Below the pieces are notes generated by a model that had not been told where the DNA came from, did not search any database, and saw only the letters and a list, made by a program, of their open reading frames with translations. From Bauldia sp. (GTDB lineage: Bacteria > Pseudomonadota > Alphaproteobacteria > Rhizobiales > Kaistiaceae), in the NCBI GenBank assembly GCA_020849325.1, contig JADLGL010000082.1, positions 1 to 64,000 on the forward strand: 64,000 nucleotides of DNA. The letters are read 5' to 3'. Every line of letters begins with the position of its first letter. Position 1 is the stretch's first letter. This document shows, one piece after another, positions 1-8,983 of the stretch. The translations under genes were made by a program, and so were the position numbers.

Positions 1-242
1 GAGAGATCGAGGCCGAGCCCGGTGGCGCTCCGCGTGAAGCGCGCTTCCACGCCCTGTTCGGTGGTGCGGCTCATGATGCAGCGGTCGAAGGTGACGCCGT
101 CGATGAGGCTCACCTGGATCAGCCACGGGCCGATCTCGACGCCGGTCGCCGGCGCGTCGGTGGCGACATTGGCCGGCGGCGTCTGGGCGATGGCGGCGGT
201 GGTGGAAAGCGCTACGGCAGCCAGGAGAAACGGAACACGCAT
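1..242 (-). CDS. Putative secreted protein, partial (runs off left edge)
   Basis: Reverse strand reads MRVPFLLAAVALSTTAAIAQTPPANVATDAPATGVEIGPWLIQVSLIDGVTFDRC..., with a signal peptide; open to the window edge. Confidence 0.6.
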   Translation of the reverse strand, partial: MRVPFLLAAVALSTTAAIAQTPPANVATDAPATGVEIGPWLIQVSLIDGVTFDRCIMSRTTEQGVEARFTRSATGLGLDL

Positions 243-389
243 CGGGCGACTCCCGTGTCGGTGGATCGGTAGCGGACCAACGCCGGGGTGTGACGCGGGT
301 TCCTAGAGCATGATCCGAAGGAGGGGCTGCCGGTTCTTCGATGAAGATCAGGCTCCATCAAGGACAAAGGCGACGAGCGTGTTCCGACT

Positions 390-1259
390 TCAACGGGTCA
401 CGCTCTGGCCGCGGAAGACGAGGGTCAGCCAGCCGTCGCGGACGATCGAGCGCTGGAGGCGCAAACCGCGCGAGCGGTAGCGGGCGATGATGAAGCGCCG
501 CTGCTGCGGGATGAGGCCCGAGAGCACCACCGTGCCGCCGGAGGCGAGCCGGCGCGCGACGTCCGTGGCGAGCGCGCCGAGCGGGCCGGCGAGGATGTTG
601 GCGACGATGAGATCGAACCTGCCGTCGCGGAGGAGCGGGTGGCGGAAGCCTGCCGCAGTCACCGCTTCGACCGAGCCGCCGACGTGGTTGAGGCGCGCAT
701 TGGAGTTGGCGATCCGCACCGCGACGGGATCGATGTCGCTCGCCAGCACCGGAACGCCCCAGGCTTTCGCCATCGCGATCGCCAGCACGCCCGAACCCGT
801 GCCGAGGTCGAGCGGCGCGCGGAAGCGGCGCGTGCGGCCGAGCCGGTCCAGGACTTCGAGGCAGCCGGCGGTCGTGCCGTGGTGGCCGGTGCCGAACGCC
901 TGCGCCGCCTCGATCTCGACGCCGATTTCGTTGGCGCGGCGCTTTCCGCGGTCGTGGCTGCCGTGGACGAGGAAGCGGCCGGCGCGGACCGGCGGCAGGC
1001 CGCGGAGGCTCTCGGCGACCCAGTCGACATTGGGGAGCTCGCCGATCTCGACCTCGAGCCCGTGACTGAGGGCGACGCCGAAGACGGCATCGGCGAGGTC
1101 CGGGCGCTCGCCGTCCCAGTAGGCCGAGACCGGCCAGCCGTCCGGCTCCTCGAACCAGGAGACGGCGACGTCCTCGCCGGCGGCGGCTTCGATCGCATCG
1201 GCGACGAGCCGGGCGGCTTCGGCGCTCGGGGCGGGCATGATGGCGCGGTATTGGGCCAT
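390..1259 (-). CDS. prmA: Ribosomal protein L11 methyltransferase
   Basis: SAM-MTase motifs (EAAQAFGTGHHGTTAGCLEVLDRL, LDLGTGSGVLAIAMAKA, DLIVANILAGPL) typical of PrmA; start could also be at 1295. Confidence 0.93.
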   Translation of the reverse strand: MAQYRAIMPAPSAEAARLVADAIEAAAGEDVAVSWFEEPDGWPVSAYWDGERPDLADAVFGVALSHGLEVEIGELPNVDWVAESLRGLPPVRAGRFLVHGSHDRGKRRANEIGVEIEAAQAFGTGHHGTTAGCLEVLDRLGRTRRFRAPLDLGTGSGVLAIAMAKAWGVPVLASDIDPVAVRIANSNARLNHVGGSVEAVTAAGFRHPLLRDGRFDLIVANILAGPLGALATDVARRLASGGTVVLSGLIPQQRRFIIARYRSRGLRLQRSIVRDGWLTLVFRGQSVTR

Positions 1260-1385
1260 GTCGAAACTCCGCCGGCGCGGCCGGCCGGCGGGCATCTTCT
1301 AGATCATGAATCCGAGCGGGCGATACGGGGTTCTTCGAAGAGACGGCGCTTCGGAGGGACGCCTCTCTTCGTCGCGCGATTCAAC

Positions 1386-1552
1386 TAGAAGCTGAACCTC
1401 TCCCCTGTGGTCCCTGCGGGAGGTCGAACCGGCGCTTCGCCGGTTCGGGTGGGGGTGAGTAGCACGCGAGGCGCCGGCATCGAGGCCGCGACCCCTCCGA
1501 AGGCGGCGGCGCTCCGCGTGCCGCCTTCCGCCTCCCGGCAAAGGGGAGGCTC
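1386..1552. repeat. Intergenic palindromic/mosaic repeat
   Basis: GC-rich 'cctctcccctgtggtccctgcgggagg...cttccgcctcccggcaaaggggaggctca' between genes, resembling rhizobial intergenic repeats. Confidence 0.45.
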
Positions 1553-1592
1553 ACGATGACGGATGATCGCCACCGCCCAGCCCATCGGATTC

Positions 1593-1925
1593 CTACCGCG
1601 GCGTGGTCCCCCGTTTCCCACGCGCGATCTCGGTCGCGAGTGCGTCGAAGCGGTGGGTCCAGAAGGCGCGGAAGCGGTCGAGCCAGGCGTCGACTTCGGC
1701 GAGCGGAGCGGGGTCGATGGCATAGAGCCGGCGGGCGCCGGCCGGACGGACGGTGGCGAAGCCGGATTCGCGCAGCACCTTCAGGTGCTGGCTCACCGCC
1801 GCCTGGGTGATGCCGAACTCCCGCCCGACGACTTCGACGACCTCGCCAGAGGCGTGCTCCCGCTCCGCGAGGAGTTCGAGGATGCGCCGCCGGACGGGGT
1901 CGCCGAGGACGTCGAAGGCGTGCAT
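1593..1925 (-). CDS. ArsR-family HTH transcriptional regulator
   Basis: MHAFDVLGDPVRRRILELLAEREHASGEVVEVVGREFGITQAAVSQHLKVLRESGFATVRPAGARRLYAIDPAPLAEVDAWLDRFR. Confidence 0.92.
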   Translation of the reverse strand: MHAFDVLGDPVRRRILELLAEREHASGEVVEVVGREFGITQAAVSQHLKVLRESGFATVRPAGARRLYAIDPAPLAEVDAWLDRFRAFWTHRFDALATEIARGKRGTTPR

Positions 1926-2570
1926 TCAGCCCCCGGGCGCCGCTTCGCCGGTGTAGAATTTCCGGCTGTTCTCGGCCGAGGCAAACGCTTCGTCGCGCGC
2001 GGTGCCCGCGGCGATGTCGGCGCGGCCCCACGCTTCGCTCGCCTCGCGGATATAGGCGAGGCCCTCGGGCGATGCCGGCCACTCCGCCGCGGCCTGACCC
2101 GGCCGCGCGGCGTCGGGGTTGGCGAGATGGAGGCCAAAACCCATGAAGGCGAGGTCCCAGCCGATGCCGACGGCGCCGGCTCCATACTGCGGCCACATCG
2201 GGTTGAGCTCGGCGCTGTGCTCCAGCGTCAGGCGTGTGCCGTTGCCCTCGGGCGCGAGGGTCAGCACCACCCAGGAGACGCCGCCGCCGAACTCCCAGGT
2301 TGCGGCGATGCGGCGGTGCGGATCGCACGCGGTGATCGTGCCGCCGGCATTGCCGGTGAACTGGTAGCGGCCGCCGAGTTTCAGGTCGCCGGTCACCGGC
2401 AGGAAGGAACGCGCCAGGCGCTCCGGTCGGGTGAGGGCGTCCCAGAGATCCGGGGCGTCCGTATCGTATACGCGGGAAAGGACGACCGCCTTGCCGGGCT
2501 TGCCGTCGATCTCGACGTTCTTGACCTCGTGGACCGTGCCGCGCAGGCCGGCAATCAGGGGGGAATTCAC
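1926..2570 (-). CDS. SRPBCC / AHSA1-like domain protein
   Basis: SRVYDTDAPDLWDALTRPERLARSFLPVTGDLKLGGRYQF...; directly abuts the downstream arsR gene. Confidence 0.88.
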   Translation of the reverse strand: MNSPLIAGLRGTVHEVKNVEIDGKPGKAVVLSRVYDTDAPDLWDALTRPERLARSFLPVTGDLKLGGRYQFTGNAGGTITACDPHRRIAATWEFGGGVSWVVLTLAPEGNGTRLTLEHSAELNPMWPQYGAGAVGIGWDLAFMGFGLHLANPDAARPGQAAAEWPASPEGLAYIREASEAWGRADIAAGTARDEAFASAENSRKFYTGEAAPGG

Positions 2571-2589
2571 GCGCGCGTCTCCGTGTTCA

Positions 2590-2623
2590 TATCAATGGAC
2601 GCTTATATAAGCATCGACTGATA
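2590..2623. promoter_or_regulatory. Candidate ArsR operator overlapping a promoter
   Basis: TATCAATGGAC-GCTTATATAAGC-ATCGACTGATA: perfect 12-bp core palindrome with imperfect arms, 20 nt upstream of the SRPBCC start; reverse strand reads TCGACA-17 bp-TATATA. Confidence 0.6.
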
Positions 2624-2658
2624 CAATGTCGAGGGTGCGCGTGGGCGGAGCGCCGCCG

Positions 2659-3390
2659 TCACGGGACGACGACGCGGAAGCTCCCCTGGAAGGCGCCCCA
2701 TGGATTGGTCGAGATGCCGTTGCGGACCATGCCCTGGTAGGCCGACTGGCCGGCAGCGATCTCGATGGTGACGAGGCCGCCGGTGGTGGAGATCGCGCCG
2801 GCATGAACGCCCGCGGCGCAGATCGAGGAATCGTCGGTGTAAGGGCCGGCGCCCCACACGGCGGCCGGCGTCGCGTCGCCGAGGGCGGGGCAGATGAAGC
2901 CGTAGCGCGTGCCGTTGTTGCCGCGGAGCGTGCGGGCGTTGTCGCCCCAGGTGATCCGCTCGGTGGTCGCGGCCGGAGGCGTGCGGACCGGGCAGCCGAA
3001 CTCCATGCATTCGGCGAGGAAATCGCGGATGTCCGAGCCGAGATTGGGGCGGCTCGTATTGACGTTGATGACGACGAGGACGCGCTTCGCGCCGGGGGCA
3101 TCCACCTCGGGGGTGTCGTCGTCGGCGACGCAATAGACCCAGAGGTTGAGGTCGTCGGCGCCGGCTTCGACGTACCAGGTGTCTTCGCCGGTCACGATGC
3201 CGCCGAGACCGAAGCCGGAAATGGCGGCGTTCACGGCGGTGCGGGCATCGGCGAGGCACGCGGCGGGCGAGACGGCGGACCAGCGGAAATTGTTGTAGGT
3301 CTCGACCGCCTGCTGCGCCGACGCGCCGCCGGACGACGCCCCGAAGGCGAGCGCGGCGACGAGCGCCAGGGCTGCGGATCTCAAGGACAT
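2659..3390 (-). CDS. Secreted LCCL-domain protein
   Basis: Signal peptide MSLRSAALALVAALAFGASSGGASAQ; C-terminal VWGAGPYTDDSSICAAGVHAGAISTTGGLVTIEIAAGQSAYQGMVRNGISTNPWGAFQGSF matches the LCCL pattern. Confidence 0.8.
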   Translation of the reverse strand: MSLRSAALALVAALAFGASSGGASAQQAVETYNNFRWSAVSPAACLADARTAVNAAISGFGLGGIVTGEDTWYVEAGADDLNLWVYCVADDDTPEVDAPGAKRVLVVINVNTSRPNLGSDIRDFLAECMEFGCPVRTPPAATTERITWGDNARTLRGNNGTRYGFICPALGDATPAAVWGAGPYTDDSSICAAGVHAGAISTTGGLVTIEIAAGQSAYQGMVRNGISTNPWGAFQGSFRVVVP

Positions 3391-3567
3391 TTCGGATACC
3401 CCCCCGCCACGCACCCGGTTCGCCCGCGCGCCGGACCGTGGATGCTCCGGACCATAAACGGGGCGGCAACGCCTTGACAAATAGATTGGCGAGGCAACGG
3501 AATCCGCCCCTCGACCGTTGACGAGGCGACGCCGTCGCCCGCTTGTTCCTGCGTTTCGGAGGCTCGC

Positions 3568-4509
3568 ATGCCTGCGCGTGCTTACTGGTCGGGGCAGATT
3601 CGTCTCGCCCTCGTGTCGATCCCGGTGCAGCTGTTCTCGGCGACCAAGACCGCCGCGCGGGTGTCGTTCAACCAGATCCACCGCGATAGCGGGAAGCGCA
3701 TCCGCTACGACAAGGTGGTGCCCGGCGTCGGCTCGGTGGAGCCCGACCAGATCATCAAGGGCTACGAGATCGAGAAGGGCAAATACGTCCTGTTCGAGGA
3801 CGACGAGATCGAGAACCTCAAGATGGAGGCGAAGCGGACGATCGACCTCGTCCAGTTCGTCGACGAGGACGAGATCGACCCGGTCTATTTCGACAAGCCG
3901 CTCTACGTCGCGCCCGATGACGACGACGTTGCCGGCGAGGCCTATGTCGTCATCCGCGATGCGCTGAAGAAGACCGGCAAGGTGGGGCTCGGCCAGATGG
4001 TCGTCCGCGGCAAGGCGAGCGTCGTGGCGCTGAAGCCATACGGGAAAGGCCTCATCATCGAGACGCTCCGCTACGAGGACGAGATCGCGAAGGCCGACCA
4101 GTTCTACGACAGCGTGCCGAACGTGAAGCCCGACGAGGAACTCACCGGCATGGCCGAGGACCTCATCAAGCGGAAGGCAAAGCCGTTCGATCCGAAGGCG
4201 TTCAAGGACCCGTACGACGCGAAGCTGCGCGAGCTGATCCAGGCCAAGATCGACGAACGGCCGCTCGAGGAGGTCGACGAGCCGGAGGTCGGCGCGCAGG
4301 TCATCAACCTCATGGACGCCCTCAAGCGCTCGATGGAGAGCGCCGGCGCCGCGAACCGGAAGCCGAAGAAGGCCGCCGCCAAGTCGGCCGAGCCGGCCGA
4401 GGAGAAGAGCGAGCAGGCCGCTCCGAAGCGCGCCGGGAAGGCCAAGGCGCCCGCGAAAGCCGCTGCGGAGGAGAAGAAGCCCGCCGCGAAGAGCCGCAAG
4501 GCGGCGTAG
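3568..4509 (+). CDS. ku: Ku protein (NHEJ)
   Basis: MPARAYWSGQIRLALVSIPVQLFSATKTAARVSFNQIHRDSGKRIRYDKVV; Lys/Ala-rich C-terminal tail. Confidence 0.97.
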   Translation: MPARAYWSGQIRLALVSIPVQLFSATKTAARVSFNQIHRDSGKRIRYDKVVPGVGSVEPDQIIKGYEIEKGKYVLFEDDEIENLKMEAKRTIDLVQFVDEDEIDPVYFDKPLYVAPDDDDVAGEAYVVIRDALKKTGKVGLGQMVVRGKASVVALKPYGKGLIIETLRYEDEIAKADQFYDSVPNVKPDEELTGMAEDLIKRKAKPFDPKAFKDPYDAKLRELIQAKIDERPLEEVDEPEVGAQVINLMDALKRSMESAGAANRKPKKAAAKSAEPAEEKSEQAAPKRAGKAKAPAKAAAEEKKPAAKSRKAA

Positions 4510-4603
4510 GACCGGTCGACCTCACCATTTCAGACTGTCGTCCGGGGCCGTGCAGCGGAACCCGGGACCTTTTCGCCTGGCACGGCCGGGGTTCCACGCC
4601 GGC

Positions 4604-4668
4604 CTGTGCGCCGCCGTGCCATGAGAACAAGGTTTCGGCTCTCCGCTTCGCTCCGGCCGGAACGAGGA
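4604..4668. repeat. Dispersed repeat, copy A
   Basis: Nearly the same ~65-bp sequence as 36018-36082, including ttyCGGCTCTCCGCTTCGCTCCGGCCGGAACGA. Confidence 0.75.
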
Positions 4669-4754
4669 CTTTTGTTGGACGAGGAGTACGTGCCCCATCG
4701 GCAGGTGCCGAACGCCGCTCCGCAGCGTTATCGTAGCGCGACCGCGGAGCTGAC

Positions 4755-7664
4755 ATGGCCGACGATCTCCTCAAAACCTACCGCGAGAAGCGGAACTTCA
4801 GGAAGACCGCCGAGCCCGGCGGTGGCGCGCAGAAGCGGAAGGCCGGTGGCAACCGCTATCTCATCCAGAAGCACGCGGCGACGCGGCTTCATTTCGACCT
4901 CCGGCTCGAGAAGGACGGCGTCCTGAAAAGCTGGGCGGTGACGCGCGGCCCGAGCCTCGACCCCGCCGACAAGCGCCTCGCCGTCCGCACCGAAGACCAT
5001 CCGCTCGACTATGGCGACTTCGAGGGCACGATCCCGAAGGGCGAGTATGGCGGCGGCACGGTGATGCTGTGGGACGAGGGCACCTGGGAACCGCTGCCGG
5101 GCGAGGACAAGCTCGATGAGGGGAAGCTGAAATTCCGCCTCGACGGCGCGCGCCTCAAGGGCAACTGGATGCTCGTCCGCCTCAAGAACAACAGGGACAA
5201 GAAAAGCCGGGCGGAAAACTGGCTCCTCTTCAAGGAGCGCGACGGTTTTGCCTCCACCGAGGGCGTCCCCATCGTCGAGCGGGCGATGACGTCGGTCCGG
5301 TCAGGGCGGACGATGGAGGAGATCGCCGAAGGCAACGACGAGTGGACCCGCGCCGGGCGGCGGACGAAGGAGCCGGCCGCCGACGCCGCCGCGAAGAAGG
5401 CGGCGCGGGCACCGGACGCCTCCATCGCGATGCCGAAATTCGTCGATCCGATGATGGCGACGCTCGTCGATGCCGCGCCTGCCGGCGACGAGTGGGTGCA
5501 CGAGATCAAGTATGACGGCTACCGCGCGATCGCGGCCATGGCCGGCGGCCGCGTGAAGATTTTCACCCGCAACGGCCTCGACTGGACGGACCGATTTGCC
5601 GGCCTCGTGCCGGCGATCGCGGACCTGCCGGCGAAGTCCGCGCTCCTCGACGGCGAGGTGGCGGTGCCGGGCGCGGACGGGCAGACCGACTTCGCGGCGC
5701 TCCAGCAAGCGATGGGGAACGAGGGGCGGGGCAGGGGCCTCGTCTACCACCTCTTCGACCTCCTCGAACTCGACGGCGCGGATCTCCGGAAGCTGCCGCT
5801 CCTCGAACGGAAGGCGAAGCTGGCAGAACTCCTCCGCGGCAGCCCGAAAGCCGGGCCGCTCCTCTATTCCGACCACGTCCTCGGCCACGGCGTCGAGGTC
5901 TACGCCCACGCCGAGAAGATGAAGCTCGAAGGCATCGTCTCGAAGCGGGCGGATTCGATCTACCGCTCCGAGCGATCGAAGGCGTGGCTCAAGGTGAAGA
6001 CCGGCAGCGACGACGAGTTTCTGGTCGTCGGCTGGGAGCCGTCGCCGGTGAAGGGCAAGCACTTCGCGGCGCTGCTTCTGGCGACCCGCGAGGGCCGGAA
6101 GCTGGTGTATCGCGGCAAAGTCGGCTCGGGGTTCGGCGCGCGGGAGCAGGAGCAACTGTGGCCCGAGATCGAGAAGCGGGCGGTGAAGGATGCGCCCGTC
6201 GAGGTGCCGAAGGAGTTCGTCCGCAACGCGAAATTCGTGAAGCCGGAGCTGGTGGTGACGGTCGCCTATCGCGGCATCTCGTCGGACGACCTGTTGCGCC
6301 AGGCGAGCTTCAAGGGGCTGCGGCGGGACAAGGGCGCGAAGGAGGTGGATGCGCTCGACGAGGCGATGCCGGTTCGGGAGGTGGAAGGCGGGGAGGTGGA
6401 GGGCGGGGACTCCGGAATTGAACCGCGTGGGAAGCCCGCACGGTCCAGGCGTGGCGCGAAAGCCGCCCCGCGGGTTGGGGTTGGGGCGGAGAGAGCCGTG
6501 GAGACCGAGATGGTGGCAAAGCCGAAACGGAGATCCAGCTCCCCCCTTGTGGGGGAGCCGGCTTCGCGAGGCGGAGCCGACGCGAAACCGGAGGGGGAAG
6601 GGCCGCGCCGCAAATCCGGGGCGGGGGAGGAGGACAGTCCCCACCCCAACCCGTCGCGCGCCGCGCGCCGCGTTGGACCTCCGCACAAGGGTGAGGTCGA
6701 AGAGACGGCCGAAGCGGAGCACGCCAGGCAGGCCTCCGCGCCTCCCAAGCGAAAGCTCAGCATCATCACCATCGAGCGGGACAAGGACGCGAACGCGATC
6801 CAGATCGAGGGGGTGAAGGTCACCAACCCCAACCGCATCCTCTTCCCCGACAAAAAGATCACGAAGCGGCAGCTGATCGAGTACCAGCTCGCGATCGCGG
6901 ACCGCATCCTGCCGCACATCGCCGGCCGGCCGCTCAGCCTCGTGCGCTGCCCGCGCGGCGCCGGGGAGGACTGTTTCTACCAGAAGCACGCCAGCGAGGG
7001 TTTCCCGACCGAGTTCAGGCCGATCGAGATCGCCGAACGCGACGGGACCGACACCTACCTCTACATCGAAGACAGACAGGGCCTCGTCGCCGCCGTGCAG
7101 ATGGGCGCGCTCGAGCTCCACGTCTGGGGCAGCCACGTGAAGACGCTGGAGAAGCCCGACCGCCTCGTCTTCGATTTCGACCCCGACGAGGCCATCCCGT
7201 TCCAGGCAGTGAAGGACGGCGCGCTCGAGATGCGCGACCGGCTGAAGGCGCTGAAGCTCGACTCCTTCTGCATGACGACCGGTGGCAAGGGCCTCCACGT
7301 CGTCGTCCCGCTGATGCCAAAGCACGGCTGGGACCACATCCGCGGCTTTGCCGAGGCGATGGCGCGGATCATGGCGCAGGAGGACCCGAAGCGTTACCTC
7401 GCCGTGATGTCGAAGAAGGAACGGAAAGGCCGCATCTTCATCGACTACCTCCGCAACGGGAGAGGCGCGACCGCCATCGGCCCGTACTCGACCCGTGCGC
7501 GGAAGGGCGCGCCGATCGCGTGGCCGGTGACCTGGAAGGCGCTCGACACGCTGGAGAACGCGCACCCGGTGACGGTGGATGGGTATGCCGAGCGGCTCAG
7601 GGAGGAGAGGGGGGATCCGTGGCTGGGGTATTTCGAGGTGCGGCAGGTGTTGCCGTTGGGGTAA
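4755..7664 (+). CDS. ligD: ATP-dependent DNA ligase LigD (phosphoesterase-ligase-polymerase)
   Basis: PE domain (HFDLRLEKDGVLKSWAVTRGPSLDP), ligase motif KYDGYRAIA, C-terminal primase/polymerase domain (LVFDFDPDEAIPFQAVK...TGGKGLHVVVPL). Confidence 0.97.
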   Translation: MADDLLKTYREKRNFRKTAEPGGGAQKRKAGGNRYLIQKHAATRLHFDLRLEKDGVLKSWAVTRGPSLDPADKRLAVRTEDHPLDYGDFEGTIPKGEYGGGTVMLWDEGTWEPLPGEDKLDEGKLKFRLDGARLKGNWMLVRLKNNRDKKSRAENWLLFKERDGFASTEGVPIVERAMTSVRSGRTMEEIAEGNDEWTRAGRRTKEPAADAAAKKAARAPDASIAMPKFVDPMMATLVDAAPAGDEWVHEIKYDGYRAIAAMAGGRVKIFTRNGLDWTDRFAGLVPAIADLPAKSALLDGEVAVPGADGQTDFAALQQAMGNEGRGRGLVYHLFDLLELDGADLRKLPLLERKAKLAELLRGSPKAGPLLYSDHVLGHGVEVYAHAEKMKLEGIVSKRADSIYRSERSKAWLKVKTGSDDEFLVVGWEPSPVKGKHFAALLLATREGRKLVYRGKVGSGFGAREQEQLWPEIEKRAVKDAPVEVPKEFVRNAKFVKPELVVTVAYRGISSDDLLRQASFKGLRRDKGAKEVDALDEAMPVREVEGGEVEGGDSGIEPRGKPARSRRGAKAAPRVGVGAERAVETEMVAKPKRRSSSPLVGEPASRGGADAKPEGEGPRRKSGAGEEDSPHPNPSRAARRVGPPHKGEVEETAEAEHARQASAPPKRKLSIITIERDKDANAIQIEGVKVTNPNRILFPDKKITKRQLIEYQLAIADRILPHIAGRPLSLVRCPRGAGEDCFYQKHASEGFPTEFRPIEIAERDGTDTYLYIEDRQGLVAAVQMGALELHVWGSHVKTLEKPDRLVFDFDPDEAIPFQAVKDGALEMRDRLKALKLDSFCMTTGGKGLHVVVPLMPKHGWDHIRGFAEAMARIMAQEDPKRYLAVMSKKERKGRIFIDYLRNGRGATAIGPYSTRARKGAPIAWPVTWKALDTLENAHPVTVDGYAERLREERGDPWLGYFEVRQVLPLG
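6538..6698. repeat. Palindromic repeat embedded in-frame in ligD
   Basis: Imperfect terminal inverted repeat CTCCCCCCTTGTGGGGGAG ... CCTCCGCACAAGGGTGAGG; translates as SSPLVGEPASRGGADAKPEGEG...PHPNPSRAARRVGPPHKGEVE. Confidence 0.65.
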
Positions 7665-7730
7665 GGCGGGTGCAGAACCATCTGGTGTTCCGTGCTGGTG
7701 GCCGCACCAGAGCCTTCGTTGGTGTCCAGA

Positions 7731-8426
7731 ATGCCGCTGATTGAGTATGAGATAGTCACAGCCGACATTGTTATGAATCAAGTTTTCCACCGACCGATCT
7801 TCGACTGGGAGAGGGCGGCCCGGAAATTCTTTGCGACGGTTTACGATGCAATTAGCCCCAAGTATCCCATCTCGGCGCGTGAGCTATCCCTAAGCCAGAG
7901 CATCGTACTTAGCGATGTATCGTCGCGATACAGCATTTTTGGCGGAAATAGTTCGGTCTATCTTAATCCGGACAAAGTCGGAGCGAACTTCGTTGGTATT
8001 CAGTCGCGCGATATTGAGACAGCGATGGATATACAAACCGCGGTTCAGGAACGCTTCGACAGCGAATTTCCGGAGTGTATGGTGAGATCAGTCGAATATC
8101 GTTGGGTAGGCCATGTGAGGTTAAGAGATCGCGCGGTTGGCGATTATCTCGCGACCTTCGCCCCACAGCTTTCCGGCAGGCCCGAGATTACTGATTTCGC
8201 GTACAAGCCTGGGATCAGGTTTAGACTGTCGCGTGCGCAACCTACGGCCGAGTTCGAGCTTACAGCAGAGAGGAGCTTGGCGTTCGACGACGCACTGTTC
8301 ATATCGCGAGCTATAAGTCTCGGGCTTCCCGACGGGCCTGGAACCTTCGCCAAGCGCTTAGCACTCCTTGTCGAGTTTGATGAAATCGGTCTGCGCTGCG
8401 CCAATCTCACATCGAGTCGAACATGA
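7731..8426 (+). CDS. Uncharacterised protein, first gene of RES/Xre cassette
   Basis: ORF MPLIEYEIVTADIVMNQVFHRPIFDWERAARKFFATVYDAISPKY...; AT-richer than flanks; 4-nt overlap with next gene; start uncertain (GTG 7692 possible). Confidence 0.7.
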   Translation: MPLIEYEIVTADIVMNQVFHRPIFDWERAARKFFATVYDAISPKYPISARELSLSQSIVLSDVSSRYSIFGGNSSVYLNPDKVGANFVGIQSRDIETAMDIQTAVQERFDSEFPECMVRSVEYRWVGHVRLRDRAVGDYLATFAPQLSGRPEITDFAYKPGIRFRLSRAQPTAEFELTAERSLAFDDALFISRAISLGLPDGPGTFAKRLALLVEFDEIGLRCANLTSSRT

Positions 8427-8983
8427 TCGGGGTAGCTGCGCCTACGTTTGATGATTTGCGACGCTCTCGCATCAGCCAGTTGCAGTCCAGGCTGGAGCAA
8501 TCAGCAGTCCCGCGGTTCGATGCTCTGCTCCCCCCGAAAATTGGTAAGAACGTTGGAGAAGACGTAGATTATCGGGTAGCTCAGTCTGAGCCTCGACGAG
8601 GCTCCTGGTCGCTTTTTAGTGTCCCGCGCACGCCCTCGGCAAATATTCGGGCCTTTCTGAACACCGCGAACCGGTGGGGCCTCTCAAGGGGTGAGCAAGA
8701 GGTGCTGCTTGGCTATTCTGGTGCCCCGTTAGACGCGGCAAGGGTCTTGGACGGCCGCGCCGCTATGCTTGGACAAGACGCAAAGGACAGGGTCACTTAC
8801 GTTCTTGCTATATCATTGGCAATCGCGCGTGTTCTGCGGGATGGAGAAGCGGCCGAGCGCGGTTGGTTGCGATCAGCCCGCACCTCTTTTGAGGGAAAGT
8901 CTGCACTCCAGTTGATGCTCTCCGGAAGAATGGAGGACCTGCTGCGTGTCCGACAGATGGCCAAAGATGAATGGGGTCCGTGA
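8423..8983 (+). CDS. MbcA/ParS/Xre-type antitoxin (DUF2384-like toxin-binding domain)
   Basis: C-terminus RGWLRSARTSFEGKSALQLMLSGRMEDLLRVRQMAKDEW; immediately upstream of a RES-domain gene. Confidence 0.75.
   Translation: MIGVAAPTFDDLRRSRISQLQSRLEQSAVPRFDALLPPKIGKNVGEDVDYRVAQSEPRRGSWSLFSVPRTPSANIRAFLNTANRWGLSRGEQEVLLGYSGAPLDAARVLDGRAAMLGQDAKDRVTYVLAISLAIARVLRDGEAAERGWLRSARTSFEGKSALQLMLSGRMEDLLRVRQMAKDEWGP

Noticed and set aside
22-306. 94-aa + strand ORF at left edge
   Set aside because: Minus strand of the same DNA encodes a plausible signal-peptide protein; this ORF has no recognisable features
1299-1541. 80-aa minus-strand ORF
   Set aside because: Lies in an intergenic repeat-like region; Arg-rich translation without domain features
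5301-7790. 829-aa minus-strand ORF opposite ligD
   Set aside because: Shadow ORF of LigD; no recognisable domain
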